A DNA stretch of 64,000 nt from Miscanthus floridulus (lineage: Eukaryota > Streptophyta > Magnoliopsida > Poales > Poaceae), in assembly GCF_019320115.1 (NCBI RefSeq), contig NC_089582.1:124645259-124709258 (forward strand). Direction: 5' to 3'. Positions 35,741 through 46,079 of the stretch are shown here, in pieces. Below the pieces are notes generated by a model. That model was not told where the DNA came from, did no database searches, and saw only the letters and a program-made list of their open reading frames with translations. The translations under genes were made by a program, and so were the position numbers. Within the stretch, counting starts at the first letter, position 1, and the number at the start of each line of letters is the position of its first letter.

Positions 35741-36126
35741 CGATAGCCTACCACAGGGTACCCGAGGCAGTATGTTTGGGCTTCAGCGTATGCAGAACTT
35801 GATGGTTAACACAAGAGACAGTCGATTTATCCTGGTTCAGGCCCTCGATCGCAGATCGAGTAACAACCCTACATCCAGTCGGTGTTAGCCTTTGCATTGG
35901 ATTGATTATGAAGTATTGTGTCGTACAATTGCTCTGTTGAACTCCCGATCCAAGGTGCCCTACCCTCCTTTATATAGTCAGGAGGTCAGAATCCTAGTCG
36001 GTTTACAATGAGGGTTCCTAGTAGGATTACAGAGTAATACCACTACTAAGATTATAGGAGGAGAATCCTAATTGGACTAGGTCTTCTTCCTTCCTTGCGG
36101 GGTATCCTGTGGGTCCCGTACCAACA
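35724..36126 (-). repeat. 5' LTR of Gypsy element B with PBS-like site
   Basis: 403 bp with intact TG..CA ends (TGTCGATG..GTACCAACA on the plus strand). It contains a TATATAG box near 35971. Internal to it (35706-35723) the minus strand reads TGGTGCCCCAGGTAGGGG, the PBS-like site shared with element A. Confidence 0.93.
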
Positions 36127-36131
36127 CCCCT

Positions 36132-39100
36132 ATCGACTGAACATCGATGGTTGGGTAGTGGGACCGAACAACCGCAAGGACATGAGTAGCAACGGTCATA
36201 ATGGCATCACGGTTGAAGATCTTGAAATTCTCCCACACTGCCTTGCACCTCTGGATGATGGTATCTGACCCTTGCCTCCTACTGTCAAGTGGGGGTGCCG
36301 TTTCTGGGTCGACGCAGTCAAGCACTTGTTTTATTGTGGTAACTAGAGCATTGAAGTTGTCTTTTTGGACCTGGCTTCCTGCACCAGCACATCGAATTGT
36401 GCCTTGGCTTTACGATGATAACCTACAAACGTTATAATGTTTCATCATACTAGAAAAATACTTCAGCAGTAATTCCGACCAGGAGGTATTCACCTTTTAG
36501 CTCCTCGGCCAGTTTGTTTGCTCGCTCCGACTCTTTTGCTTTCTCTTGTTGGATTTGCTCGACGGTCTTGCAAAGTTGGCCGAGCTCCGCATCTTGCTCT
36601 ACAAGCAAAATAGTTATCACCTAAAAGATGGTTGTTTAACCAAATACAAAGTATATTCGCCAATAATCATACCAGAGTTCTGATCGGCTAAGCTTTTCAG
36701 CTACTGGTTTTTCTTTTCCAACTAGTCGGAAGGATTTTTCAGTTGTTCTGATGCTACGACCAGCTGCTCAGTTTTCTTCTATAGCTGTTTGGATGCTGCT
36801 GCCAGCTGATTGGATTTCCTCTGCAGCTATTTAGTTGCAGCTACCAACTGCTAGGATAGAACCCCCTTCTGATGTTCTAGGTCCCGTGAATTAGACTCTG
36901 CAAGGTCTCGCTCGCGTCGGGCCCTCTGGATGTTCTTCTCATATAGGTTCATTGCCTCCCAGAGTTTCTTGTTCTCTTCGGCATGGGGCTCCATCCTCTT
37001 TATCAGTTGATGTTGCTGCTCGGCTGTACACGTTATACCCTGTGGATGTACAATGCCAGTGATGAACTTCGATCTCCAACACCATTTATTAATATTATAG
37101 TTGCGGTACTAACCTCGATTTGAGTCATTACTCCAGCTATCGCGGATTTCAGCCTCTTCATCTCCCTGGTGGTGTTTTCTTCCTCGATAACTACCACTTC
37201 TTCCCTGTATTTTTAGATAATCCGGACAGACTGGGGTTGAGGTTCGGCTCGCTCGATCTCCTCAACCACGTCCTCAGAAACCATCGCTCGAGGCACCATT
37301 GGGGGGCTCTATGGTCGGACAGCGGCTCCAACCATTCCTGGCATCATTATGGGTGGTCCAGTTTGCTGCTCGGCCATCGATGGAGTTGCTTCCCTAGCCT
37401 CCGGCGCATCAACAGCAGCTACAGCTTCCGCTCCCAAAGTACCGACGGTTTCAGTTGTAGCCTTGGTCGCTGTTGCCGACGCGCCTATTGTTTGCGCCAA
37501 TGGTTCGCCATCACCGGGGCCGCTGGCAGCAGCAGCTGACCTCTCTTCTGGTTGCCGAGCACTCGGGGACTCCGGGACAGGAGCAGTCGATGTTGTTTCT
37601 ACCACGGGTGTGGTCCTCGGCGTTGCTCTACATAATGTCAACTTGTCGATATTCAAAAGAGGTCAAGGAACAACATTACTACTACAAGACAAATATACTC
37701 ACGGTTTGGTCTTCCAGTTCAACTTCTTGAACCGGCGATACCTGCCTGATCCTCTAGGTGCAGTTGCATGGTCCGCCTCAGTGCTCTACTAGGGAGGTTC
37801 CCACTCTTCAAGAGAAGACCACCGATCCATTTGGTGTTCTAGAGCCCTCTCCACATGCTGCTCCGAGGTTACTCCCATTTGTTGCTCAGGGACTCCGGTC
37901 GTCTGCACCGTTGGGACTTCCATCGTCGGTTGTGCAAGAATCTCTTTCGCGCTCTAAACGGGGACTTCAGCGTGGAGTAGTGGCTCCTTCATGCTCGGTG
38001 GGTGCGCTATCAGGTCTTCATCATCGTTAGACCACTCCAACACTGCAGTCCTTTATGGTCGAGTAGCTTGGTCATCACCAAGCGAGATGCCGCTCGATTT
38101 GTAGGAAGTGGTGCCCGCCGTCTTTCTCCTCTTCCGAGCTGGCTCGTCTACCGCTGGCCTTTTCCCATGGATTTTCTTTGATACTGGGGATGCACCATCC
38201 GACGAGGTGCTCAGCCCCTCCTCTTTGGGCTACAGTGGTTGTCGGCTGTCTACTCCAGTTGGCCATTCACTCCTCGGTACACCCGAGAAGTATATGGCTC
38301 TATCCTGCGAGTGGATCTTTTTATAGGTGAATGAGTTCAGATGTTTGGAAATGACGACAGATTAAAAGCACCAGGAATATAATGCTGAGACGTTTACCTG
38401 GGGTGGCTGGTTTTTGTAGTTAAAGGGTTTTGAATACCTTGGCATGTTGAACGAAACATGCGAAGTGAATAGCTCTGCAGCTCACTCTTCGATAACCTCC
38501 TTCAATAGCATATCTGGTTTCTCCCGGGTACCGTCGGTTTTCCCTTTGAATTCAAAGGCAGGATGAGCTCTCTCCTTGCAGGGTTGAACACGGCGCGATA
38601 TAAAACTCACTGCTACCAATCCACCGTTGATATTCACACCCTGAATTAAGTCAAGAAGCTCTTTCACTTGGTCCATATCAGCATTTCTTGGCATCTCCGA
38701 CCAGCTCTTTTGGTTCTCCAGGATGTGATCAGGGTCACAGCGGATGGCTGGGTCAGTCTGCCTTATGTAGAACCACCTTATGTTCTAGTTTTTCAATGAT
38801 GTGTTCAGTGGCACAGTAAGATATTCACCTACCATTCCGTCACGCAGTTGAAGGTATACTCCGCCGACCACCTTGGAACCACCACCGTCTCTCTTCTTTA
38901 GCCAGAATAGATAACGGAAAAGGTTAAAGTGGGGAAGGATACAAAGGAATGCCTCATAGAAGTGGATAAATATAGAGATGTGAAGAATGGTATTTGCGTG
39001 GATATTGCACAAACTGACTACCCATAGATCCAACAAATCCCTAAGGAATGGATGAATAGGGAATCCCAACCCACACCAAAAGTAATCTTCAAATACCACA

Positions 39101-39312
39101 ACTTCATCGGTATGAGGTGTTGGGAAGGGCTCACCGAGGGCCGGCCACCATCCGGCGGTCACGCGGTCAGGAAGAACGCCTGCCTCAACCAGTCTATTCA
39201 GCTCCGCCTCTCCAGTGCACGACGGTACCCACTCTTCATCCCTCTAGGCCTCGGTGCTCGCTTTCTTCGGGCTCGTCTTCTTCGGTTTCACGGCTCCCTT
39301 CTTCGATGCCAT
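36132..39312 (-). pseudogene. Antisense ORF of Gypsy element A (PF04195-like), 5' and main part
   Basis: It runs opposite to A's gag-pol. Start ATG 39312 (MASKKG, KPKKTSPKK), with a stop at codon 23. The conserved domain at about 39200-38480 reads DEVVVFEDYFWCGLGFPIHPF, SIFIHFYEAFLCILPHFNLFRYLFWLKK, MVGEYLTVPL, SFISRRVQPCKERAHPAFEF. It is a divergent relative of the antisense protein in element B. A donor (CAG|GTAAACG near 38400) indicates introns. The 3' part includes DSRRQGSDTIIQRCKAVWENF and HYPTIDVQSIG, where element B cuts it; it ends at 22703. Several stops (for example after TSLKN and after EVIEE) show decay. Function unknown. Confidence 0.7.
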
Positions 39313-39710
39313 CCTTCAGATTCCGATTAGGGTTTGGTGGCGGAGGCAGTTGTGCCTATGAATCTAGAAATGCAGGAGTATTGGAGAAAGATGAAGTGGC
39401 AAGGGTGGGAGTGGGGACTGTGGCGGCGCAGTTATAAAGCACTTTCCCCACCCTTTTTTACATCTGAGGCTTTTTGGGAAACCATTCCTGCGATCTACGT
39501 CGCTCTGAATTCTCCAATGCGGTTTAATGGGCCGCACCTAGGCTTTCATGAAACCATAGCCCATGTCATTCATTTATCGCCGCTGTTTGTTGTTACTCGC
39601 CGAATAACCATAGATTTCTCCGCAATTTATCGAGGCTAAGTAACCATTACTGTACAACCGTTACTTCGATTTTTTCACCAATGTTTGATTGCTCTGGTAT
39701 ATCCTCTCGT
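39313..39710. other. Upstream region of the Gypsy A antisense ORF
   Basis: Relative to the antisense ORF this is the promoter side. The minus strand shows TTATAA near 39436. Nothing else was recognised; open frames here show no domain. Confidence 0.45.
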
Positions 39711-40190
39711 AGCTTGGGGACTGGCTGACTGCTCGGTTGGTCATCTGTTACTTCTTTTACTTTGGACCCTGGCACCACGTGATTACGTCATCTACTGTCA
39801 GGCTTGGGGACTAAGTAGGCACACTTCACCTTGCGGTGAATGTGTTTCGTCTTGTTTCAGAGCTACGCCCAAGGACTGGCTGACTGCTCGGCTAGTCATC
39901 TATTACATCTTCTACTTTGGACCCTAGCACCACATGACTAAGCCATCTACTGTCAGGCTCGGGGACTAAGTGGGCACACTTCACCTTGTGGTGAATGTGT
40001 TTCGTCTTGTTTCAGAGCTACGCCCGGGGACTGGCTGACTGCTCGGTTGGTCGTCTGTTACGTCTTCTACTTTGGACCCTAGCACCACATGATTACGCCA
40101 TCTACTATCAGGCTCGGAGACTAAGTGGGCACACTTCACCTTGCGGTGAATGTGCTTGATCTTTTAGGAAGACTCTGTTACTCTGAAAAC
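39711..40190. repeat. 155-bp tandem repeat array in Gypsy element A
   Basis: CTGGCTGACTGCTCGG occurs at 39721, 39876 and 40031, a 155-bp period. Each unit contains CAGGCT.GGGGACTAAGT and CACTTCACCTTG.GGTGAATGTG. The first of these is polypurine-tract-like on the sense strand of A. It lies just before the 3' LTR. Confidence 0.93.
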
Positions 40191-40498
40191 CGAAGAAGAT
40201 TATCTCCTTTCCTCGTGGTCGGACTCTAAGTGGGCACACTTGGTCCACTAAGAGGAAATTTTCAATTCTAGACTTGAGCTCCTTACACCCTTATGGCAAG
40301 CCGTGCTTGGGGCATGTTGCTAGGCGATGGTCCACGCTGCTCGGCTATGATGCACGCTGCTCGCCAATTGCTCATAGCTGCTCGGTGACTCATCACGGTG
40401 GTCGAACCATGAGTTGGACTACTTGGCTTTGGTTCGCACCTGCTCGGACAAGCTCAAGACGGCGTTGCACAATGGGTACAAGGCGCTCGAGAACTAGC

Positions 40499-40972
40499 TA
40501 TGGGGGGGTACGACCCCGGATACCCATGGCAGACCACATGGGCTGCGCCCCTAGGGGTGGCCCAGCCCACAAGAAGAAGCCTTGTGAGGCACAACTCTGC
40601 TCGATGCCTTCCATAAGACATCAGGAAGATATCCTGAAGATACTATAAGATCTGTTAGGATATGTATGATCCCAAGATTCCTGTAATCAGTTATTACTTT
40701 CCGGTTATCTCTTAGATCTAACCGACTTATAACCCTGCCTCCCAGACTATATAAGGCAGGCAAGGACCCCCTCTAAAATCACGGCATATCATACGATAGC
40801 TAATACAAACCAACAGACCACAGGAGTAAGGTATTACGTCATACTGATGGCCTAAACTTGTCTAACTCGTGTGTCTCTGTTGCCTTCTTGTTCTTGATCT
40901 CGCGCTCCTCTACTAATCAATCTACCTTCATGGGATATCCCTCGGAGGACTGCCGACGATAATCTGTTGACA
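40499..40972 (+). repeat. 3' LTR of Gypsy element A
   Basis: 474 bp. It starts TATGGGGGGGTACGACCCC, so the terminal TG became TA, and ends ATAATCTGTTGACA. It is followed directly by ATATT and then the LINE reading frame. Confidence 0.93.
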
Positions 40973-40977
40973 ATATT

Positions 40978-42978
40978 GTTCAGCATCGGGGCAAAAGATC
41001 AATATGGAGAAATCCTCCATACATTTCACCAAGGGCGTCAGGCAACAATGTTGTGATGTCATCAAGAGTGAGCTGGAGGTTAATAATGAGGCTTTGAGTG
41101 AGAAATATCTCAGTATGCCTTCAGATGTTGGGACTGTTACCAATGTTGCCTTTAAATATTTGAAGGACTGGGTTTGGAGCAGGGTTGAGGGGTGGATGGA
41201 GCAATGCTTGTCTACAGGTGGCAAGGAGATCTTGATTAAAGCAGTGGCGCATGCAGTTCCCACCTATTCTATGTCTTATTTTATACTACCAAGGGGGCTT
41301 TGCGAGCATTTGACTAGCTTGATGCGAAACTTTTAGTGGGGCTATAGAGATGGCAAGAGGAAACCATGCTGGGTAGCCTGGGACCAGAGATCAAGCCTAA
41401 ATCTATAGGTGGTCTGGGCTTTTGAGACATGGAGCTGTTCAATCTAGCTTTGTTGGCTAAGCAAGCTTGGAGAATATTACAGGAACTGGCGTCCTTGAGT
41501 GCTAGAATTCTTAAAGCTGTCTACTTCCTAGGGGTCAAGATTTTCTAGAGGCCAATCTTGGTTCCTCCCCATCGTGCATTTGGCATTCCATCGTCGATGG
41601 GTGTGAGGTGATGGAGGGATTGATAAGAAGAATTGGCATAGGAGAAACGACGACAATTTGGACGACAAACTGGCTACCTTTGGAGAGCTTACGTCGCCCC
41701 ATCAGGTTGGATAAACCAAACTCTCCTCAGATGGTTAGTGAACTAATTAATCAAGTTGAAGTGGCGTGGAAATATGACATGCTGGAGGAGTTCTTCACCC
41801 CTCTTGACGCGATGACGATTGCCAACATACCTCTATTTACAAGAAGGCAAGATTACTTCTGGGCATGGCACTTTGACAAACGGGGTAGCTTCTTGGTATG
41901 CTCGGCGTATCATATGCTAGTCTGTTGATGGGAGAAGCACGATGCAGCCATGCAAAATATTGTAGGCTGGTCGGATCACCGGACTGATTCAAAGGAATGG
42001 ATGTCGCTGTGGAAGGTGAGAGTCCCCTCAAAGATCCACATTTTCTCTAGCGATTAGCGAAGCACTCGTTGCCGACCGGAGACGTGCTTCACCACAGGTA
42101 GATGGCACAAGGCAGCGCCTGCTTTTTCTGTGGGATGGAGGACTTGTGGAGACACTCTTTGCTAGAATGTAACATGGTGAGATGGATTTGGGGCACTAGA
42201 GAAGGAAGGGACAGTGGAGCTCTTTGAGTGGAATTCTAGAGAATGACGCTAAGTCTTGGCTGGCGATCATGGCAGAAATCCTACCATAGGAAGATACCGC
42301 TAGAGTGGCGATCACTTTGTGGGCTATTTGGTTTGCATGACGGAAGGCGAACCATGAAGATGTTTACCAAAGCTCTCTGTCGATGCATAATTTCGTGGAC
42401 AGGCTTGTGTTGAAGCTAGGGGAGGGAAAGCAAGTGCAACGGCCCCAAGCTCGGGTCTACTAGAGTAGGCCGACATGGATTGCACCCCCCTCAGGTGTTG
42501 TTAAAATCAATGTCGATGCGGTTTTATCCAAGAACACATCCACGGCTTTAGCGGCAACAATAGCAAGAGACGAGGATGGTCGATTTATGGGAGCCTCAGC
42601 GTTGGTCCTTCGGGGAATTGTCGTCCCGGAGGTGACGGAATCTATTGCATGCAGAGAAGGGATAGCTCTCGCTTCAGACCTACGAGCTGACAATTTCAGG
42701 TTAGCCAGTGACTGTCTGAATGTCGTGAAGAGCATCCAACAAGGCGATCTCGGAATCTATGTATAGGTAACCCGGGAGATCAATGCGAGAAAGACAACTT
42801 TTAGAAGTGTTGAGTTTGTACATGAGCATAGGGACTCAAATACTGATGCTCATAGGATAGCTCGTAGCTCGATCCATGCCGAGTTAGGGCGGCATGTTTG
42901 GTTCTTGAATCCACCTGATGATGTTTGTAATATGTACAATCCTCCTACCTGAATAAAGAGGATGGTGTTACTAAAAAA
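40978..42978 (+). pseudogene. LINE ORF2, 3' part: RT thumb, Cys/His region, RNase H and tail
   Basis: It resumes with CSASGQKINMEKSSIHFTKG and continues YLSMPSDVG, FKYLKDWVWSRVEGW, GGKEILIKAVAHAVPTYSMS and FRWGYRDGKRKPCWVAWD-type RT thumb sequence. The CFFCG..E..RHSLLEC zinc-binding motif of plant LINEs lies near 42120-42165. A C-terminal RNase H at 42478-42900 reads KINVDAVLSKN, VTESIACREGIALA, LASDCLNVVKSIQQG, EHRDSNTDAHRIA. The stop TGA is at 42950-42952; AATAAAGAGGATGG and the A-rich tail follow. Several stops and frameshifts. Confidence 0.88.
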
Positions 42979-42994
42979 AGCTTCATTTGGTTTG
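42979..42994. repeat. Right target-site duplication of the LINE
   Basis: AGCTTCATTTGGTTTG, identical to 6326-6341. DNA to its right was originally the upstream region of the complex I-like gene. Confidence 0.92.
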
Positions 42995-43566
42995 TAATTT
43001 CCTCGCCATCGTTTTTTAGTTTTTTTTTACCTGAATAAACAGGAGTGTTGTGTTGTAATCCCTTAATAACAAAAAATACAATTATGAGGTTCGTGCTAAT
43101 CAAATTAGCTAAAGTTTAACTAAAATTATAATAAAGAGTATTAACATTTATAGTTAAGTGCACGCTGTGTCCTTAAATTTTTTGGGCATTCCTATCTTTG
43201 TTCTCGAACAAAAAAAAAACAACTATCTAGGTCTCTAATCTACTACCCTCACATGCAACCAGTCCAAGGCGCTCCATGCCAGCACCAGCATCTGGTGTGG
43301 CCATGCCACAGTAGCAGCCGGACGCTGCCAACTTCTCAACAAACAAACACGATATATTGTGTGTACCAAGTAGCGTGTATATGTGGCTTAGGTGGGGACA
43401 TTCGATGAACTTTCCATTTCGTGCCGGTAACAAATCGTGACAGTTAGCGGCTCTAGGGGATTTGACACTTTTTGATAGAGTCAAATAGTCAGCCATCCAT
43501 GGATCTTTTTACATACTTTAGTGAGATTGGTGGTGACATTATTGGCTTCGCACCACATTTTCACCC
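42995..43566. other. Intergenic DNA, displaced upstream region of the complex I-like gene
   Basis: AT-rich, with no repeat or exon recognised. A short stretch near 43030 (ACCTGAATAAACAGGAGTG) resembles the 3' end of the LINE (ACCTGAATAAAGAGGATGG), possibly the relic of an older LINE tail. Confidence 0.5.
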
Positions 43567-43695
43567 AGTTCGTTTGAGCTGATTTGGCTTATAACCAATG
43601 GCTGAAAGTACTGTTGACTGGTTTGGTGTGAGAGAAAAATACTGTTCGTTGGCTGATAAGCCATGACTTATAAGCCAAATACGACCAAACGAACA
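43567..43695. mobile_element. MITE with GTTCGTTTG ends
   Basis: About 128 bp with terminal inverted repeats: left GTTCGTTTGAGCTGATTTGG, right (reverse strand) GTTCGTTTGGTCGTATTTGG, continuing in both arms as CTTATAA..ATGGCT. The whole can fold as a hairpin. Sequences of this type are frequent in grass genomes. Confidence 0.8.
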
Positions 43696-43874
43696 TGTTG
43701 TTTACTACTTCTCATGCGTACAATGACTTCTGCATTTTGGTTCTCTGCTAAGAGAAGTGATTTTATCACCGAGAACATTTTTTATGATTCTATAACATAC
43801 ACTCTATAGCAAAAAAAATATGATTCTAGGAAGTGAATGAGAATAATATTTTTTTTTCATCTACCAGCCTCTTA

Positions 43875-44841
43875 CACTACTAAAAAACATTTTCACCACC
43901 AAAGGGGAAACTCTCGTCACAGTCGGTTTCACCCTTGCTAGTGAAAGTGGACGGTGATAGTCAGAGTTATCACGCTAATAATTTTTGATTTTTTTAAAAA
44001 AAATGGTCAGCTTTGGTGATGACCACACTGGCCCACTGGGCCCACCCCGTCGAAGCTTCGATCTACATGGTGTATGCTCATGGCTGACGGCGCGCTGTCA
44101 TTCATTTGCAGTGCCCGTCGAGGTAGCCCTCGTGCTCCTTGTCCTCCGCCTTCCCATTGCCCATCGTGGGGCCTGTTGTCAAGCACACACACCATGGAGA
44201 TCTGCTTAGGCAGAGGGGGAGAAGGCTCAGCTCACTGTGGATCAGCCACTGGGGTGTCGATGCCTAGCTTCGGTCATGGTGGGTAGACCCGTGTTGAGGC
44301 GCCAAGGCCGCTCTCCCGGGGCTGCTGCGCTGGGGCTTTCCATGCCGGGCCAGGGAAGCTACTACTTGAAGAAAGAGATGAATGACACCTGTGCAGCTTC
44401 TTTAGTGGCTCCGTTTGGTTTATCCCATATTCAATTTGTTCGGTTTGTTTTTCACAACAATTCAGCTAGAACAATGTTTTTCAGCCAGTTTCAGCCATAA
44501 TTCCGCCAGCCGAATGGGCCAGCTGCACAGGTGTCATTCAAGGGAGGAGCAAAGCAGGAAGAGAGAGGAAAAAAGAGCTGACAGGAGAAAAAAAAAACGA
44601 ACAGAGAGACAGAGGAAGAGATACGGAGGACTTAAGAAGATGCACAGGTATCATTCATGAGAGGAGTAAAACAGGAAGTGAGGAAAAAAGAGCTGACAGT
44701 GGGAGCGAAAAAATAACGAGAGAGTGGTCTAGCACGTGCACAACTCGCGGGCATGTGCGTGACTGGGTGATTTTCACCATCGGCTTTATAACGGACCAAC
44801 GGTGAAAAATATCGTTAACGAAAACCATTTATGTAGTAGGG
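43875..44841. mobile_element. Non-autonomous CACTA derivative (967 bp)
   Basis: Left end CACTACTAAAAAACATTTTC; the right end on the reverse strand is CCTACTACATAAATGGTTTTC. A 3-bp duplication TTA lies at 43872-43874 and 44842-44844. Subterminal TTTCACC/GGTGAAA motifs occur at both sides. No transposase domain inside. The last base of the right CACTA end is altered (..TAGTAGGG). Confidence 0.75.
44380..44539. repeat. 160-bp inverted-repeat unit nested in the small CACTA
   Basis: Perfect 19-bp arms GAATGACACCTGTGCAGCT (44380-44398) and its reverse complement (44521-44539) enclose a MITE-like stretch (TTTTTCACAACAATTCAGC, TTTTTCAGCCAGTTTCAGCC). A third, imperfect arm copy lies at about 44637-44656. 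Confidence 0.7.
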
Positions 44842-44844
44842 TTA

Positions 44845-45127
44845 GTTTATTTTAGAGACCCACTTAATAAATTTAATCTAAAACTAAAATCACTTCTCCA
44901 AGAGTTTTTTTTTCTTGAAATCCACCGAGGAGCTTCTGTACGAGCTCTATCAAACATGCTAAGAATCATAGTGGTGACTAGTTGTGGATAATGTTGGACT
45001 GGAAGGTACGTTCATAAACTAACTATAGGTTTCTTATGGTAGAATATGCCCACTGAGTTTAAATTCTTGACTTGACATAGGTTCTCGTATTTTTCTGAAT
45101 TTATTATAGGATTTAACGTTACTATTC
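44845..45127. other. Intergenic, nothing recognised
   Basis: AT-rich sequence without coding frame, terminal repeats or RNA signals that I could identify. Confidence 0.5.
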
Positions 45128-45218
45128 TTTTAGTGATAGACGATGTGTCCATGTGTTTATAGGGATGAGTGTACGCTCGTGTATATAAACATCTGTACTT
45201 GGTCTTGAAAAAAAACAA
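45128..45218 (+). mobile_element. SINE-like 3' fragment with A tail
   Basis: GTGTTTATAGGGATGAGTGT and GTGTATATAAACATCTGTAC followed by AAAAAAAAC match, from memory, the 3' end of a widespread grass SINE-type repeat. The tRNA-related head is missing, so this is 5' truncated. Confidence 0.55.
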
Positions 45219-46079
45219 GGTATGGTGGACCAATAAACATTTAAAGATGCTCGCTTTTTTCGATCTATATTCCAGAGACTCCACACATAGATCCTTGTGA
45301 GCAATTAATAAATGTACCAAAGAACTCCCTCCCGCGATCAATTGTTGCATATATTACACTTACATCCAATGAGAAAAACACCTACCAGGGTATATAGAGA
45401 CTAAATTGCAAGTTGCAACATACCTGGCTGCAGCTTCCACGGCATCTCGACCATGCGCACCTTCAGTTATGTTAGTGTGGTATGCTGCTGGTGTCGCACC
45501 CCACAAGACGTGCGTGCGTCATGACACAGAGTGTGCACCTTTATTATACATATAAACCGGCTCGATGGAGACAAAACTGCAAATTGTGTAGGCCCTGGAG
45601 TTGCATGCTTGCAACAAGATGAGACGTTTTTAGTGACGACGATGGGGAGAAGAAATGGGTAACCCTTTTCTCCTTGCACCGGCGGCTTAAAGCACAAGAT
45701 TTTCCTTTTGCCTTTGTTAATTAGCTAGGCTGCAGGGACGGAAAGATAGGGCTGCTGGTGCAATAGGTTTGGTGTGCACAATGTTGCAGGATCTCGAGAA
45801 AAGGAAGTCACGCACACTGAAAAGGTATTTGGAAAAAAGGAGGGACGGAGAGTGAGACCAGGCGGAGAACATCATCAGATAGTCGACATGCCAGGTAATT
45901 GGACCATGTCACTAGACAATGCAAGTCCTACTGTCGGGATGTTTAGTTTTCTTATTCTTAGTTTTAGGTCAAACACTCAAACTCTTGACGATTTGTTCCT
46001 GATTTATGTGGGAATCACTTTTAAAGTAAAATATTAATATGCCTATCCTGCTATCCGCATACTAACTGAAAACAACTTG
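45219..46079. other. Intergenic, nothing recognised
   Basis: Open frames at 45467-45697 and 45774-46037 show no domain and no splice context. No repeat structure was found. Confidence 0.5.

Larger units (their letters stand above)
22839..36126 (-). mobile_element. Gypsy element B: Ty3/Gypsy LTR retrotransposon, Tat lineage, inserted in element A
   Basis: A 13,288-bp element on the minus strand. Two LTRs of 403 bp each (22839-23241 and 35724-36126), exact 5-bp duplication CCCCT at 22834-22838 and 36127-36131. Reading from the right: 5' LTR, PBS-like site, gag, protease, RT, RNase H, second RNase H, integrase, 110-bp repeats, an antisense ORF on the plus strand, 3' LTR. Catalytic motifs are mostly kept, but in-frame stops and at least two frameshifts make it inactive. 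About 29 of 403 LTR positions differ by hand count. Confidence 0.93.
14759..40972 (+). mobile_element. Gypsy element A: Ty3/Gypsy LTR retrotransposon, Tat lineage, with antisense ORF
   Basis: Bounded by LTRs 14759-15228 and 40499-40972, flanked by AAATT (14754-14758) and ATATT (40973-40977), a 5-bp duplication with one mismatch. Order on the plus strand: LTR, PBS-like site, gag, protease, RT, RNase H, archaeal-type RNase H, integrase, tandem repeats, antisense ORF, 155-bp repeats, LTR. Element B (22839-36126) is inserted in it, so A itself is about 12.9 kb. The second RNase H and the extra antisense ORF fit the Tat lineage (as known for Grande and relatives). Many stops and lost catalytic residues show it is dead. 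Confidence 0.9.
6342..42978 (+). mobile_element. Non-LTR retrotransposon (plant L1-type LINE), split into three by nested insertions
   Basis: LINE segments are 6342-8604, 14416-14758 and 40978-42978, about 4.5 kb once the inserts and a MITE are removed. The element carries a vestigial ORF1 and an ORF2 with endonuclease, reverse transcriptase, Cys/His region and a C-terminal RNase H, then a short A-rich tail (CTAAAAAAA). The 16-bp duplication flanks it. Reading frames join exactly across both major insertion points when one target duplication is removed: DRVEWVYLDA|IMCRLVIHHHW at the first and AVLQSN|CSASGQKINMEK at the second. Stops and frameshifts throughout show it is dead. It points away from the complex I-like gene (head to head). 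Confidence 0.9.

Noticed and set aside
44074..44660. Captured host gene fragment inside the small CACTA
   Set aside because: Moderately GC-rich open frames exist, but no recognisable domain or splice structure; not supportable without a database search.
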